64,000 nt of DNA from a bacterium (GCA_030430075.1 JAUIGN010000007.1:268717-332716); one strand, 5' to 3'. Shown: positions 8,829 through 19,027, counted from the first letter of the stretch. Notes: generated by a model from the letters alone, not told the origin. Translations and numbers: made by a program.

Positions 8829-10472
8829 TCACCAGAACAGGACCAGGGTGACGTAGGCGGCGGCGAGCATCAGCAGGCACGCGGCCCAGCGCGGTTGGAG
8901 CAGCCATGGAACGCCGCCTTCGAAGGGGTGTTCCCTGAGCACGGGCAGCGCTTCCCGGCTGCGATGGAGCCACCCCTTGTCTTCGGACCAGGTCGTGGTG
9001 TTCCCCGTGTCGCGACCGAGGACGGCCGTGGCGATCGCCATCGTGGCGGTCGTGAACAGCAGCGACCAGCAGAATGCCGGCCAGCGGCTGGTGAACCAGG
9101 TGGGGATGGCTGCGACGTCATAGAACTCGCGGTCGACCAGGGCGAGCACGCCGTACGTCGAACCGACCAGCAGGCCAATCAGGCCGCTCCGCCGGTGTAC
9201 GGGCGTCAGCACACCCAGCATGTAGACGGTGAACAGCGGGGTCACGAAGACCGGAATCAACGTCGTAAAGGCCTTGATGATGTTGGGCTGCTTCCAGATA
9301 AACGGTAGATACAGGAAACCCAGCGCCAACACGCCGACCGTCGCCCACCGTCCGGCCTGAACATAATGGTGGTCGTCACGGTCTCGTACCAGAAAACGAG
9401 CGTAGACATCCCGGGTGAAGATGGCAGAGAGTGCCGAGCCCATCGAATCGAACGTGCTGACGACGGCCGCCAGGACGCCGGCCACGACGATCCCTTTTAG
9501 TCCGGGGGTCAGGAACTGGCGCGCCAGGGTCGGGTAGATCGTATCGACCTCCGCGGTGGGGAGGCTGCTGAGCTCCGGGATGGCGCGGGCGAACACACCG
9601 AGGGTCGCTGAGACGACCATGATGGGGAAACTGAGGGCTACGCCCCAGATGGCCGCCATCTTCATGTCCCAGATCGACCGCGAACCCATCAAACGCATTG
9701 TTTGCGTATGGTTGACCGTCCAGTAGCCGGACCCCACGATGGTCCAGGCGACGACGACCACCCAGGGGGACGTCTGGCCGTCGTCGCCCCGGTAGCGGCC
9801 GATGTGGATCAGATCTTCGTGGGGCGATCCTTGCAAAGTCTGGCTCATGCCGCTCCAGCCACCCACGGTCTGCCAAACGGCGGCGAAGATGATCACCGCC
9901 GCCAGCATCATCACGATTCCTTGGGCGGTGTCGGTCCAGACCACGCTCCGCAGTCCGCCCCAAGCGGTATAGAGCCCGGCCAGGACGACCAGGATGGCGA
10001 TGAGCAGCCAGGCCCAAGCGGCGCTCAGCCCTACCAGGCGCGTCAACAGGAGGTGGGCCGACCAGATCATCATGCCGAGCATGCTGCTGCGATACTGGAG
10101 TTGGATCAGCGCGCTGAGCAAACGCGTGCTGGGACCGAAGCGGGCTTCCAGGTATTCCGCGTTGGTGTAGAACCCGGCCCGATAGATGGCGGGGGTGATG
10201 AAGAACGCGGCCAGGATGCCGCCGGCGGCACTGCCGAGCGCGTACACCGTGATGATGTGCAGGCCTTCGCGGTAGACCGACCCGGTGACCGCAACCAGGT
10301 CCGCGTTGTCGACATTGGTTGCGAACATCGAGAGGCCGATGGCCCACCATGGCAAGGCCCGTGCGCCCAGAAACCACTCGCCGCTCGTTTCCGTGCCCCG
10401 AGCGAGATACAAGCCGTAACCGATGATGGCCGCATTGAGCGAGAGGACGATCAACCAGTCAAACGGAGTCAT
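8829..10472 (-). CDS. Sodium:solute symporter family protein
   Basis: A 547-residue, strongly hydrophobic protein with about thirteen to fourteen membrane helices. The start MTPFDWLIVLSLNAAIIGYG and the block EWFLGARALPWWAIGLSMFA are characteristic of the SSS/SSF family, which couples Na+ entry to uptake of sugars, amino acids or carboxylates. The substrate cannot be read from the sequence. Its ATG overlaps the stop of uvrA (ATGA), so it is translated from the same mRNA. It ends 25 bases from the convergent 5-oxoprolinase gene. Confidence 0.9.
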   Translation of the reverse strand: MTPFDWLIVLSLNAAIIGYGLYLARGTETSGEWFLGARALPWWAIGLSMFATNVDNADLVAVTGSVYREGLHIITVYALGSAAGGILAAFFITPAIYRAGFYTNAEYLEARFGPSTRLLSALIQLQYRSSMLGMMIWSAHLLLTRLVGLSAAWAWLLIAILVVLAGLYTAWGGLRSVVWTDTAQGIVMMLAAVIIFAAVWQTVGGWSGMSQTLQGSPHEDLIHIGRYRGDDGQTSPWVVVVAWTIVGSGYWTVNHTQTMRLMGSRSIWDMKMAAIWGVALSFPIMVVSATLGVFARAIPELSSLPTAEVDTIYPTLARQFLTPGLKGIVVAGVLAAVVSTFDSMGSALSAIFTRDVYARFLVRDRDDHHYVQAGRWATVGVLALGFLYLPFIWKQPNIIKAFTTLIPVFVTPLFTVYMLGVLTPVHRRSGLIGLLVGSTYGVLALVDREFYDVAAIPTWFTSRWPAFCWSLLFTTATMAIATAVLGRDTGNTTTWSEDKGWLHRSREALPVLREHPFEGGVPWLLQPRWAACLLMLAAAYVTLVLFW

Positions 10473-13348
10473 TCGGCATCACTGCGGGGCTGGGAGAGGA
10501 ACGGCCGGAGGAAACGCCCGGTGTGATTGTCGTCGATTGCCGCAATCTGTTCCGGCGTCCCGCTGGCGACGACTCGGCCGCCACCCGCGCCCCCTTCCGG
10601 GCCCAGGTCGATCAGCCAGTCCGCGGTCTTGATGACATCCAAGTTGTGTTCGATGACGATCACCGTGTTCCCGCGGTCGACCAGCCGATTGAGGACGTCG
10701 AGGAGCCGGCGGATGTCGTCGAAGTGCAGGCCGGTGGTTGGTTCGTCGAGCAAATACAGGGTCTTTCCCGTATCGACTCGGGCCAGTTGCGTCGCCAACT
10801 TGATGCGCTGGGCTTCGCCGCCGGAGAGGGTCGTGGAAGGCTGTCCCAGGGGGAGATAACCCAGTCCCACGTCACGCAGGCATTCCAGCGTGCGGTGGAT
10901 GTTGGAGAAATTCTCGAAGAAGTCGACCGCTTCGGCGACCGCCATCTGCAGCACGTCGGCAATCGATTGCTCCCGGTATCGCACCTGTAGCGTCGCCCGA
11001 TTGAACCGCGCTCCATCGCACTCGTTGCAGGCGACGTACAGGTCGGGCAGGAAGTTCATTTCGATCTTCTTGACCCCGTGTCCCTGGCAGGCCTCGCACC
11101 TTCCCCCTTTCGCGTTGAAGCTGAACCGCGAGGCCCGGTATCCCCGTTGTTTGGCGTCGCGCGTTCCGGCGAAGACTTTGCGAATCTCGTCGAAGAGCCC
11201 GGAGTAGGTCGCTGCATTGCTGCGCGGCGTGCGTCCAATCGGGGACTGGTCGATCTGGATGACCTTATCGATCTGGCTGACGCCGCGGAGGCTGGTGTAG
11301 GGGCCCGGTTTGGCGGCCAGGCCGCCCAGCCTGCGAACGATCGCCCGGGAAAGCGTTTCATTGACCAGGGAGCTCTTGCCGGAACCGCTGACGCCGGTGA
11401 CGCACGTCAGGCAGCCCAGGGGAAACGAGGCTTCCACGTTCTGCAGGTTGTTGACGGCGGCCCCGTCGATCCGTATCGAGCGGGACTTGGCGGCACGTCG
11501 CCGCTTGGCCGGCACCTCAATCTGTAACTCGCCGCGCAGGTACTTGACGGTGATCGAATCAAGGCCGTCGACGGTTGCCGGTGGACCTTGCACCATGATC
11601 TCACCGCCATGCCTGCCCGCCCCCGGCCCCATGTCGATCAACAGGTCGGCCTGCCTGATCATCGCTTCGTCATGTTCCACCACGATCACCGTATTGTCCT
11701 GATCCTGGAGGTCGCGGAGCGCATCGATCAAACGCTGGTTGTCTCGCTGGTGCAGGCCGATGGACGGTTCGTCGAGGACATAACAGACGCCCACCAGTCC
11801 GGATCCGATGCTGGTCGCCAGGCGGACGCGTTGCGACTCGCCCCCGCTGAGCGTGTCTGCGGGACGATCGAGCGTCAGGTAATCAACGCCGACCTTGGCC
11901 AGGAAGTCGAGCCGTTTGGAGATTTCGCTGACCAGTGGCGCGGCGATCGGTTCGTCCCGTTCGTCGAACTCCAGTTCGGCAAAGAAGGCGCGCGCGTCAC
12001 CGACGGACAGTCGTGTGATTTCATGGATCGAGCGGTCATTGAGGCGCACGCTGGAGGCTTCGGGCCGAAGTCGCGATCCCTGGCAATCCCGGCAAACGAC
12101 CTGGCCGCGAAACGTCGCCAGCTGTTCCATGCGGCCTTTTCGAGTCGCGGTCGCGAACTCTTTCTCCAGCATCGTCATCACGCCGACAAACTTCGACCGG
12201 CTGTCTCCGTGCAAGAGCTTCTCTAGTGATTTGGAGCTGAGCTCGTCGAGCGTCGTCTGCTCGCCGGCGTGAACGGCCTTGAGAAACGGCGCGAGCTGCG
12301 TCTTGATTTTTCGCAGGGCGGCCGGCGTCGCCGTCTTCCAGGGAACAATCGCCCCCTCGGCGAACGACAGGCTCAGGTCTGGAATCACCAGGTCGCGGTC
12401 AAACTCTTCACGCAGCCCCAAACCGTCGCAAGTGGGGCAGGCGCCGTATGGGCTGTTGAAGCTGAATGTTCGCGGCTCCAGTTCCTCGTAGCTGATCTGG
12501 CACTGAGGGCAGGCGTAGATGGTGCTGAACAATTCGTCCCGCCATTCCCCGGCCGGCGCGCCCTCGGTCGAGCTGGACTTGTCCTCGAGGTAATAGCAGG
12601 CGACGGCCAGGCCTTCGCTGTACCGGACGGCCAGTTGTACCGATTCGCCCAGGCGGGCCTCGATTCCCGGGCGGATGATGATGCGGTCGATGACCGCGTC
12701 GATATGGTGGACTTTCCGCGGTTCGAGCTCCGGCAGGTTTTCGATGTCATAAACTTCGCCGTCGATCCGGGCCCGCACGAAACCGGTCTTGCGGATCAAC
12801 GCATAGACGTCCTTGTGCTGACCTCGGCGGCCACGGACGAGGGGCGCCAGGATCATCGTCCGCGTTCCTTCCGGCAGCTCCATCAGCCGGTCCTGAATCT
12901 GCGACGTCGTCTGCTGGGAGATCAAGGTCCCGCATTGATGGCAGCAGGGCTGACCCAGGCGGGCCATGAGGAGCCGCAAGTAATCGTAGATTTCCGTGAC
13001 GGTCGCGACCGTGCTGCGGGGGTTCTGATTGCCGGGCCGCTGGTCGATGCAGATGGTCGGTTGGAGTCCGTCGATGAGGTCGACGTCGGGCCGCTCCATC
13101 TGATCGACGAACTGGCGTGCATAAACCGAAAGACTTTCGATAAACTGCCGTTGGCCCTCGGCGTAGATCGTATCGAACGCGAGGCTGCTTTTTCCCGAGC
13201 CGCTGGGGCCGGTCAACACCACGAAATGATTGCGGGGAATGTCGATGTCGACATCACGAAGATTATGGGCCCGCGCGCCGCGGACCCGAATCAGTTCCGC
13301 GGCCGCCGAGGACGGCGCGTCAGGTGGTGATGAAACGTCTGTTGACAT
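10469..13348 (-). CDS. uvrA: Excinuclease ABC subunit A
   Basis: A 959-residue UvrA, the damage-sensing ATPase of nucleotide excision repair. Both ABC modules are complete: Walker A motifs GPSGSGKSS (near residue 47) and GVSGSGKSS (near 652), and signature motifs LSGGESQRVRLA and LSGGEAQRIKLA. Two zinc modules are visible (CPQC with CPTC in the first half, CEAC with CNEC in the second). A TTG lies directly upstream, but the ATG at 13348 is preferred. No LexA-like box was recognised upstream. The symporter gene overlaps its stop codon. Confidence 0.97.
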   Translation of the reverse strand: MSTDVSSPPDAPSSAAAELIRVRGARAHNLRDVDIDIPRNHFVVLTGPSGSGKSSLAFDTIYAEGQRQFIESLSVYARQFVDQMERPDVDLIDGLQPTICIDQRPGNQNPRSTVATVTEIYDYLRLLMARLGQPCCHQCGTLISQQTTSQIQDRLMELPEGTRTMILAPLVRGRRGQHKDVYALIRKTGFVRARIDGEVYDIENLPELEPRKVHHIDAVIDRIIIRPGIEARLGESVQLAVRYSEGLAVACYYLEDKSSSTEGAPAGEWRDELFSTIYACPQCQISYEELEPRTFSFNSPYGACPTCDGLGLREEFDRDLVIPDLSLSFAEGAIVPWKTATPAALRKIKTQLAPFLKAVHAGEQTTLDELSSKSLEKLLHGDSRSKFVGVMTMLEKEFATATRKGRMEQLATFRGQVVCRDCQGSRLRPEASSVRLNDRSIHEITRLSVGDARAFFAELEFDERDEPIAAPLVSEISKRLDFLAKVGVDYLTLDRPADTLSGGESQRVRLATSIGSGLVGVCYVLDEPSIGLHQRDNQRLIDALRDLQDQDNTVIVVEHDEAMIRQADLLIDMGPGAGRHGGEIMVQGPPATVDGLDSITVKYLRGELQIEVPAKRRRAAKSRSIRIDGAAVNNLQNVEASFPLGCLTCVTGVSGSGKSSLVNETLSRAIVRRLGGLAAKPGPYTSLRGVSQIDKVIQIDQSPIGRTPRSNAATYSGLFDEIRKVFAGTRDAKQRGYRASRFSFNAKGGRCEACQGHGVKKIEMNFLPDLYVACNECDGARFNRATLQVRYREQSIADVLQMAVAEAVDFFENFSNIHRTLECLRDVGLGYLPLGQPSTTLSGGEAQRIKLATQLARVDTGKTLYLLDEPTTGLHFDDIRRLLDVLNRLVDRGNTVIVIEHNLDVIKTADWLIDLGPEGGAGGGRVVASGTPEQIAAIDDNHTGRFLRPFLSQPRSDAE

Positions 13349-13517
13349 CAAGACCGACTATCGAGAATGTTGATGTGAGGCAAGGGTTTACCGTAGCAAA
13401 GAGGCCAGACGGCAACAAGCGATCGCCGCGGCAGCCGGCCGAACAGGCCGTCTCTGCTCGAGCGGACATTCTGAGGCGGGTTGAACGGCAGGTATCTGCC
13501 AGCCAGGGCGAGGACCG

Positions 13518-14642
13518 ATGAGCAGGCAACAGACGATCGCCGAGCGTGAACGGGCGCAGTTGGCGTCCTATGCCATGCACAGCGAAGATTCGGTCGGTCG
13601 CAAGTACGACGAACCGGAACATCCCTACCGCGGCGCGTTCCAGCGCGATCGGGATCGCATTCTCCATAGTTCGGCCTATCGGCGGCTGAGCGGTAAAATG
13701 CAGGTCTTTACGGGGGACATGGGGGACTATCACCGCACCCGGTTGACGCATACCCAGGAAGTCGCATCGATCGCTCGAACCATCGGCCGCGCACTCCGCC
13801 TGAACGAAGATCTGATCGAAGCACTGGCCCTCTTGCATGACATCGGGCATCCGCCGTTCGGGCATGCCGGTGAGGACGCGTTGGACGAGTGCCTGGCCGA
13901 CCATGGCGGCTTCTCGCACAACCGCCAGGCGCTGACGATCGTCGAGGAACTGGATATTCGGTATCCCAGGTTTCCCGGCTTGAACCTCTGCCGTGAGACC
14001 CTGGAAGGCCAGTTGATCCGCGCCCAGAAAGACCAGGCCGGTTTGAGCCCCTTGCTGGAGGTGCAAGTTGTCGAGGCGGCCGACAGCATCACGTACGATG
14101 CGCACGACACGGATGACGCCATCAAGCTAGGGATGGTGACGGTCGAGCAGATGTCGGAAGTGCCGCTGATTTCCGACGTGTTGGGGCGCGTTCACCTCCG
14201 CGATCCCGGCCTGGCCGGTTCCATGCTGCGAAAAACGGTCGTTCACGAGTTGGTCGATGTGCAGGTCAGTGATGTGCTGGTCAGGGCGTTCAATTACTTG
14301 TCCGACTACGCCGGTTGCACGGCTGCCGAGATGCGGCAGTCGGATTTTCGCGTCGGGCCCGGACCCTCGCTGGCCGCCAAGAAGGAAACGCTCGAACGCT
14401 TCCTCTACGACACCGTCTATCGTCACCCGCGGCTGATGAAGGTCAGGACCGTCGCCCAAAACCGACTCAAACAGATGTATTTCGGGTACCTGGAGCGCCA
14501 CGACCTGCTTCCCGGGTCGATTCAGCAGCGGGCCGCAGCGGTTGGATGGCCGGTTGCCGTCGGAGACTACCTGGCCGGTATGACCGACCGTTTCTGTGAC
14601 GCACAGTTTCACCGCTATTTCGAGAATTCCGTCCCGGGGTAG
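13518..14642 (+). CDS. dgt: dGTP triphosphohydrolase-like HD-domain protein
   Basis: A 374-residue protein of the deoxyguanosinetriphosphate triphosphohydrolase family, which cleaves dNTPs to nucleoside and tripolyphosphate. The family opening FQRDRDRILHSSAYRRLSGK is followed by the HD metal site: H in RLTHTQEVASIARTIG, HD in LLHDIGHPPFGHAGEDALD, and a later D in SITYDAHDTDDA. Length matches the shorter bacterial type. GAGGA precedes the ATG at seven bases. It is divergent from uvrA, both being nucleotide or DNA-maintenance functions. Confidence 0.9.
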   Translation: MSRQQTIAERERAQLASYAMHSEDSVGRKYDEPEHPYRGAFQRDRDRILHSSAYRRLSGKMQVFTGDMGDYHRTRLTHTQEVASIARTIGRALRLNEDLIEALALLHDIGHPPFGHAGEDALDECLADHGGFSHNRQALTIVEELDIRYPRFPGLNLCRETLEGQLIRAQKDQAGLSPLLEVQVVEAADSITYDAHDTDDAIKLGMVTVEQMSEVPLISDVLGRVHLRDPGLAGSMLRKTVVHELVDVQVSDVLVRAFNYLSDYAGCTAAEMRQSDFRVGPGPSLAAKKETLERFLYDTVYRHPRLMKVRTVAQNRLKQMYFGYLERHDLLPGSIQQRAAAVGWPVAVGDYLAGMTDRFCDAQFHRYFENSVPG

Positions 14643-14798
14643 TCCGCTGCGGGAGGAAGTCGGTAGAATAGGGGATGCGAAAACGCCCAGGTTGCCGCCG
14701 TCATCGTGCCGGCTCAACGTCAACTTGCTCTCACGACTCCGGTCAACGCGCGACGCGATTTACTTCTGCCTTCCCTCCGTCTCCTATCGGAAAAACCG

Positions 14799-15818
14799 AT
14801 GGTCCTGTGGATTCTTCGAGCGTTCTTTCTCCTTGCTTCAGTGGGAGTTGCGTTCTCCGTCATCAACCCGCCGGAATCCTCCGAAGTCGCCTTCGATTAT
14901 CCGTGGCTGGTGTTTGTGTTGATCGTCGGCGTCACCATTGGTGTCATTGCCGCTGACGCGTTCGTGCAACGGAAACGGGTGGATGTCATCAGTTGCGTTT
15001 ATTTCGGGGCCTTGATTGGCCTCTTTCTGACCTGGGTCGTGGGTTACACGATCGAGCCCCTGATGACGCAGTTCAAGATCACCGAATTTCGGGACTCCGT
15101 GCAGTTGGTGTTGGGGCTGATCTTTTGCTACATGTGCGTCAGCATGCTCCTGCAGACGCGGGATGACTTTCGCTTCATCATCCCGTACGTGGAGTTTTCC
15201 AAAGAGGTCAAGGGGGTCAAGCCGTATCTGCTTGATACGAGCGTCGTGATTGACGGCCGGATCGCCGATCTGGTGGAGACGCGCGTCTTTGACAACCAAC
15301 TGGTGATGCCCCGATTCGTGCTGGCCGAGCTGCAGGCGATTGCTGACAGCAGCGACAAGCTCCGCCGCTCGCGGGGACGACGCGGTCTGGACGTGCTGAA
15401 CCGGTTACGGACCGACGACTCGATCGAGCTGATGATCCATGACCGTGAGACATCCGAAATGGCCGGCCAGCCGGTCGACATGAAGTTGATCCTGCTGGCC
15501 AAGAGCCTCGGCGGCAAGGTCGTCACCGGCGATTACAACTTGAACAAGATGGCCCGGATTCACGGCGTTCCTGTGATCAACTTGAACGACATCGCCAACT
15601 CGCTGAAGCCGGTCTATCTGCCGGGTGAGAACCTCGAAGTGCGGATCGTCAAGCCGGGCGAGGAAGCCGGACAGGGCGTCGGCTACCTGGACGATGGAAC
15701 CATGATTGTCGTCGAAGGCGGACGCGACCATATTAACTCGTCGGTGAAGATTGCCGTCACCAGCGTCCTGCAGACGAGTGCCGGGCGGATGATCTTCGGC
15801 CGATACAACGGCGCTTGA
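14799..15818 (+). CDS. PIN/TRAM-domain membrane protein (YacL-like)
   Basis: A 339-residue protein in the YacL/PilT-N family. Four membrane helices occupy residues 1-130. A PIN nuclease domain follows from about residue 145, opening with YLLDTSVVIDGRIADL and containing acidic positions in RFVLAELQAI, VDMKLILLA and VVTGDYNLNKMA. A TRAM-like RNA-binding domain ends the protein (residues 270-339). Members are membrane-tethered RNases or RNA-binding proteins of unsettled function. An in-frame CTG/GTG-type upstream extension exists, but ATG 14799 is placed directly before the first membrane helix. Confidence 0.88.
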   Translation: MVLWILRAFFLLASVGVAFSVINPPESSEVAFDYPWLVFVLIVGVTIGVIAADAFVQRKRVDVISCVYFGALIGLFLTWVVGYTIEPLMTQFKITEFRDSVQLVLGLIFCYMCVSMLLQTRDDFRFIIPYVEFSKEVKGVKPYLLDTSVVIDGRIADLVETRVFDNQLVMPRFVLAELQAIADSSDKLRRSRGRRGLDVLNRLRTDDSIELMIHDRETSEMAGQPVDMKLILLAKSLGGKVVTGDYNLNKMARIHGVPVINLNDIANSLKPVYLPGENLEVRIVKPGEEAGQGVGYLDDGTMIVVEGGRDHINSSVKIAVTSVLQTSAGRMIFGRYNGA

Positions 15819-15867
15819 GCGGTCGCCGTGCGCCGGCCGTTGGCGGCCTCGTCGTTTCTCCGGCCCT

Positions 15868-16746
15868 TCAGAACAGGCGCGACGCCAGCCGCCGCCGTGC
15901 CATCTCGCAGTAGTCGTCCACGCAGTCGATGCCGAAGTAATTTCGTTCCAGTTCGCGAGCGACCAGCGCCGTGGTGCCGCTGCCGACAAAGGGGTCGCAG
16001 ACCAGGCCGCCTACCGGGCATCCGGCCCGAATGCACGTTTCTACCAGCTTCGGCGGGAAGACGGCGAAGTGCGCTTCCCGGAATTTCGACAAGGGAATCG
16101 ACCAGACCGTTCGCTTGTTCCGGCCCTTGGGGTGAAAGGCCTGATCCCAGCGCCCGTCGTGCAGATTCGCGTTGCCCCCGTTCTTTCCCTGTTCGGGCGT
16201 CCCGTTCCGTTTGCCGAAATGTGCCCGACCGCCCCGCATCTGGCTCTTGTCGGAAAACGTCACATGCGGCTCCCGAATCGCGTCGGCATCGTAGTAGTAG
16301 TTCTTGGACCGGGTGAAAAAGAAAATGTACTCGTGATCGGTCGTCGGCCGCGTGCGGACGGCCGAGGGCATGGCGTTGGGTTTGTGCCAGATGATATCGC
16401 TGCGCAGTCGCCAGCCGATCTCTTTCAGGGCCAGTGCCAGCCGCCAGGGCGTGCCCAGCAGTTCCCCGCTGACGTACTTGTCGCCGATCACAATCCACAG
16501 CGAACCGCTCGGCTTGGTGACACGCAGGCATTCGCGAAAGACTGCCTGCAGTCGAGCGACGAATGCTTCGGGCGTGTCCTCGGCACCGATCTGAGCGTCG
16601 TCCGGGTAGTTGCGCTGCTGGAAATAGGGCGGGCTGGTAACCGTGCAGTCGATCGAATCGTCCGGCAGCTCCCCCAACCGCTCGACGGCGTCACCGCAGA
16701 CAATCGTGTTCAGCATACCATCCAGTTCGCTTGATCGCCCCGCCAT
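15868..16746 (-). CDS. Orphan DNA methyltransferase, SPPY type
   Basis: A 292-residue SAM-dependent DNA methyltransferase of the beta arrangement: catalytic motif IV (TSPPYFQQRNYPDD, near residue 36) comes first and the SAM-binding motif I (CDPFVGSGTTALVARELE) lies near the C-terminus. SPPY is commonest in N4-cytosine enzymes, so m4C is likely, although m6A cannot be excluded. GGAGGAG precedes the ATG at 16746; a TTG at 16758 is less likely. No restriction endonuclease or specificity subunit lies near it, so it appears solitary. It sits between a PIN/TRAM gene and argS. Confidence 0.88.
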   Translation of the reverse strand: MAGRSSELDGMLNTIVCGDAVERLGELPDDSIDCTVTSPPYFQQRNYPDDAQIGAEDTPEAFVARLQAVFRECLRVTKPSGSLWIVIGDKYVSGELLGTPWRLALALKEIGWRLRSDIIWHKPNAMPSAVRTRPTTDHEYIFFFTRSKNYYYDADAIREPHVTFSDKSQMRGGRAHFGKRNGTPEQGKNGGNANLHDGRWDQAFHPKGRNKRTVWSIPLSKFREAHFAVFPPKLVETCIRAGCPVGGLVCDPFVGSGTTALVARELERNYFGIDCVDDYCEMARRRLASRLF

Positions 16747-16842
16747 TGGCTCCTCCAAGGACTTTCTGCTGCGTTGTCCGGCTGGAAAGCGACCCAGCCA
16801 GGCACCAATCGATGTGGCTTCATCTCATGAATCGACGCGACC

Positions 16843-18840
16843 CTACATCCGCTGCACAACGTCAATGCCCAGCAGGTTCAGGCCCTGGCGAATCGTGCGG
16901 GCCGTCAGGTCGCAGAGCAGCAGGCGGCTGGTGCGAACCGCCTCCTCTTCCGCCTTCAACACCGGGCAGTGTTCAAAGAAACTCGAAAACGACTTGGTCA
17001 GCTCGAACAGATAATTCGTCAACACGTTGGGCCGATAGTCGTCGACCGATTCGACCAGGGCGTCCGAGAACTTGAGCAACTCCAGAGCCAGGGCCCGTTC
17101 GTGGGGATCGTCCAACTGCATTGATGCCGAACCGGCCCGCAGCGCCTCAATGTCGACGTTCCCCTTGCTGAAGATTCCGTTCACCCGGGCGAACGAATAT
17201 TGCATGTAGGTCGCCGTGTTCCCTTGCATGGCCAGCATCTTCTCCTGATCAAACTCGTAGTCGCTGCTGCGATTGTGAGAGAGATCCGCATACTTGATGG
17301 CCGCATGGCCAATCACATCGGCGACCCGGTCCCGCTCGGACTCGCTGAGTTCCGGGCCGTTCTTCTTGGCATCGTCGTTCGCGGCGACGATGTCGCGTGC
17401 CCGAGCGACGGCGTCGTCCAGCAATCCGACCAGGCCCACCGTTTCCCCGGAACGCGTCTTGAACGGCTTGCCGTCTTTGCCCAGCACCGTCCCAAAGGCG
17501 ACATGCTGCAAGTGGGTCTTGTCGAAGCCCCACAGGCGGGCGGCCGCGAACAGCTTCTGAAAGTGTTCGCCTTGCCGATGGTCGACCACGTACAGAATCT
17601 CGTCCGACTGCCATTCTTCGACGCGGTACTGAATCGTGGCCAGATCGGTGGTGGCGTACAGGAATGCCCCGTCCTTCTTGCGGATGATCATCGGGGTGTC
17701 GAAATCATCCAGAAAGACGCACGTCGCGCCGGCGCTCTCACGGGCCAGCCCTTTGGACTCGAAGTCGGCCACCACCGCGGCCAGGCGGTCCTGAAAGTAG
17801 CTTTCTCCCAACTCGTAATCGAACGTCACGTCGATCCGCTGGTAGATTTCCTCCATCGCTTGACGACAGGCCGGCAGGAACTCTTCCCAGAGCTGCCGGT
17901 TGGTGGCGTCACCGGCGTGGAGCTGGGCAGTCTCGTCGAGTACCGCGGTGCCGATGCGGGGATGGTCGGCGGCGAGCTGAGCCAGCGTCGGGTCGCTGTC
18001 AACGGCCTCGATTCTGGCTTGCAGCCCGGCGATCTCGGCCCGCGTGCCGGCCACCTTGTCCTCCAGGCGGCGGCGGGCCTTCTTGGCCGACTTGTCCGCC
18101 GGCTTGCCGCTTGCCGCCAGTTTCTCGGCGTCTGCCTCTGCGGCCTCTGCGGCCGCAATCTGCTCGGCGAGCTGCTGCTGCAGCTCGGGCAAGCGGGCCG
18201 TCCCCGCGTGATACTCGACCAGTTGGTTGACCAGCTTATAGAGCCGCCCCAGTTCGGCCACTGGTGAGGCGTCGTATGCCGCGCGGTCGACGAAATGTTT
18301 GTACCCGTAGATGATCATGCCGAACTGCGTGCCCCAGTCCCCCAGGTGGTTGTCGCTGATCACCTGGTGGCCGAGAAACGCCAAGGTTCGACAGATGGCG
18401 TCCCCGATAACCGTTGAACGGATATGGCCCACGTGCATCGGCTTGGCCACATTCGGCGAAGAAAAGTCGACCACGATCCTGCGGGCGGGCGAAGCTTGCG
18501 GCACGCCCAGACGCGGGTCGCCCCAGGCGGCATTGACCTGGCTGACCAGCCACTCGGATTTCAGACGGAGGTTGATGAAGCCGGGGCCGGCGACCTCCGG
18601 CGGGTCGCACATGTCGGCAACATCCAACCGCTCGACAATCTCTGCGGCGATTTCGCGCGGTGGACGGCCCAACTGCTTGCCCAGCGGCATGGCACAATTG
18701 GCCTGATAATCGCCGAAGCGGGCATCCTGGGCCGAGCGGACCATGTTGACCACGGCATCCACATCGGCTTGCTGGTGGTCGCTGACCAGGTCGGTCAATG
18801 CGGCGCGAAAACGAGCCTTGAGCTCGGGCAAAATGTTCAT
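16843..18840 (-). CDS. argS: Arginyl-tRNA synthetase
   Basis: A 665-residue class I synthetase charging tRNA-Arg. The HIGH-type motif is PNVAKPMHVGHIRST (near residue 130), followed by the arginyl-specific HLGDWGTQFG. The C-terminal anticodon-binding DALR domain is complete and ends with GLNLLGIDVVQRM. The protein is about 90 residues longer than the common bacterial form because of a charged, Ala/Glu/Lys-rich coiled-coil-like insertion at about residues 205-300 (it contains LQQQLAEQIAAAEAAEAD). The frame extends 25 codons further upstream, but MNILPELKARF is the conserved start. Confidence 0.96.
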   Translation of the reverse strand: MNILPELKARFRAALTDLVSDHQQADVDAVVNMVRSAQDARFGDYQANCAMPLGKQLGRPPREIAAEIVERLDVADMCDPPEVAGPGFINLRLKSEWLVSQVNAAWGDPRLGVPQASPARRIVVDFSSPNVAKPMHVGHIRSTVIGDAICRTLAFLGHQVISDNHLGDWGTQFGMIIYGYKHFVDRAAYDASPVAELGRLYKLVNQLVEYHAGTARLPELQQQLAEQIAAAEAAEADAEKLAASGKPADKSAKKARRRLEDKVAGTRAEIAGLQARIEAVDSDPTLAQLAADHPRIGTAVLDETAQLHAGDATNRQLWEEFLPACRQAMEEIYQRIDVTFDYELGESYFQDRLAAVVADFESKGLARESAGATCVFLDDFDTPMIIRKKDGAFLYATTDLATIQYRVEEWQSDEILYVVDHRQGEHFQKLFAAARLWGFDKTHLQHVAFGTVLGKDGKPFKTRSGETVGLVGLLDDAVARARDIVAANDDAKKNGPELSESERDRVADVIGHAAIKYADLSHNRSSDYEFDQEKMLAMQGNTATYMQYSFARVNGIFSKGNVDIEALRAGSASMQLDDPHERALALELLKFSDALVESVDDYRPNVLTNYLFELTKSFSSFFEHCPVLKAEEEAVRTSRLLLCDLTARTIRQGLNLLGIDVVQRM

Positions 18841-19027
18841 GGGCGTTGCCGGTTCCTGGTCACCGCCAGGGAATGTTGTCAAGGATGAAAGCGAGGCGGC
18901 CGGGCCCCTTCTCACTCCGGAATCCGGATCGAGGAGCCGGCCAGGAGAGCCGGACGCCGGTCAGGCAACCGTGGAATCGAAGCAGGGCGCGACGTCGCAA
19001 ATTGAATCGATGGGGTCGCCCTCAACC

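Noticed and set aside
12269..13330. Long open frame (353 codons) on the plus strand inside uvrA
   Set aside because: Antisense to a complete and motif-verified uvrA; the frame is kept open by GC-rich codon bias and has no family resemblance.
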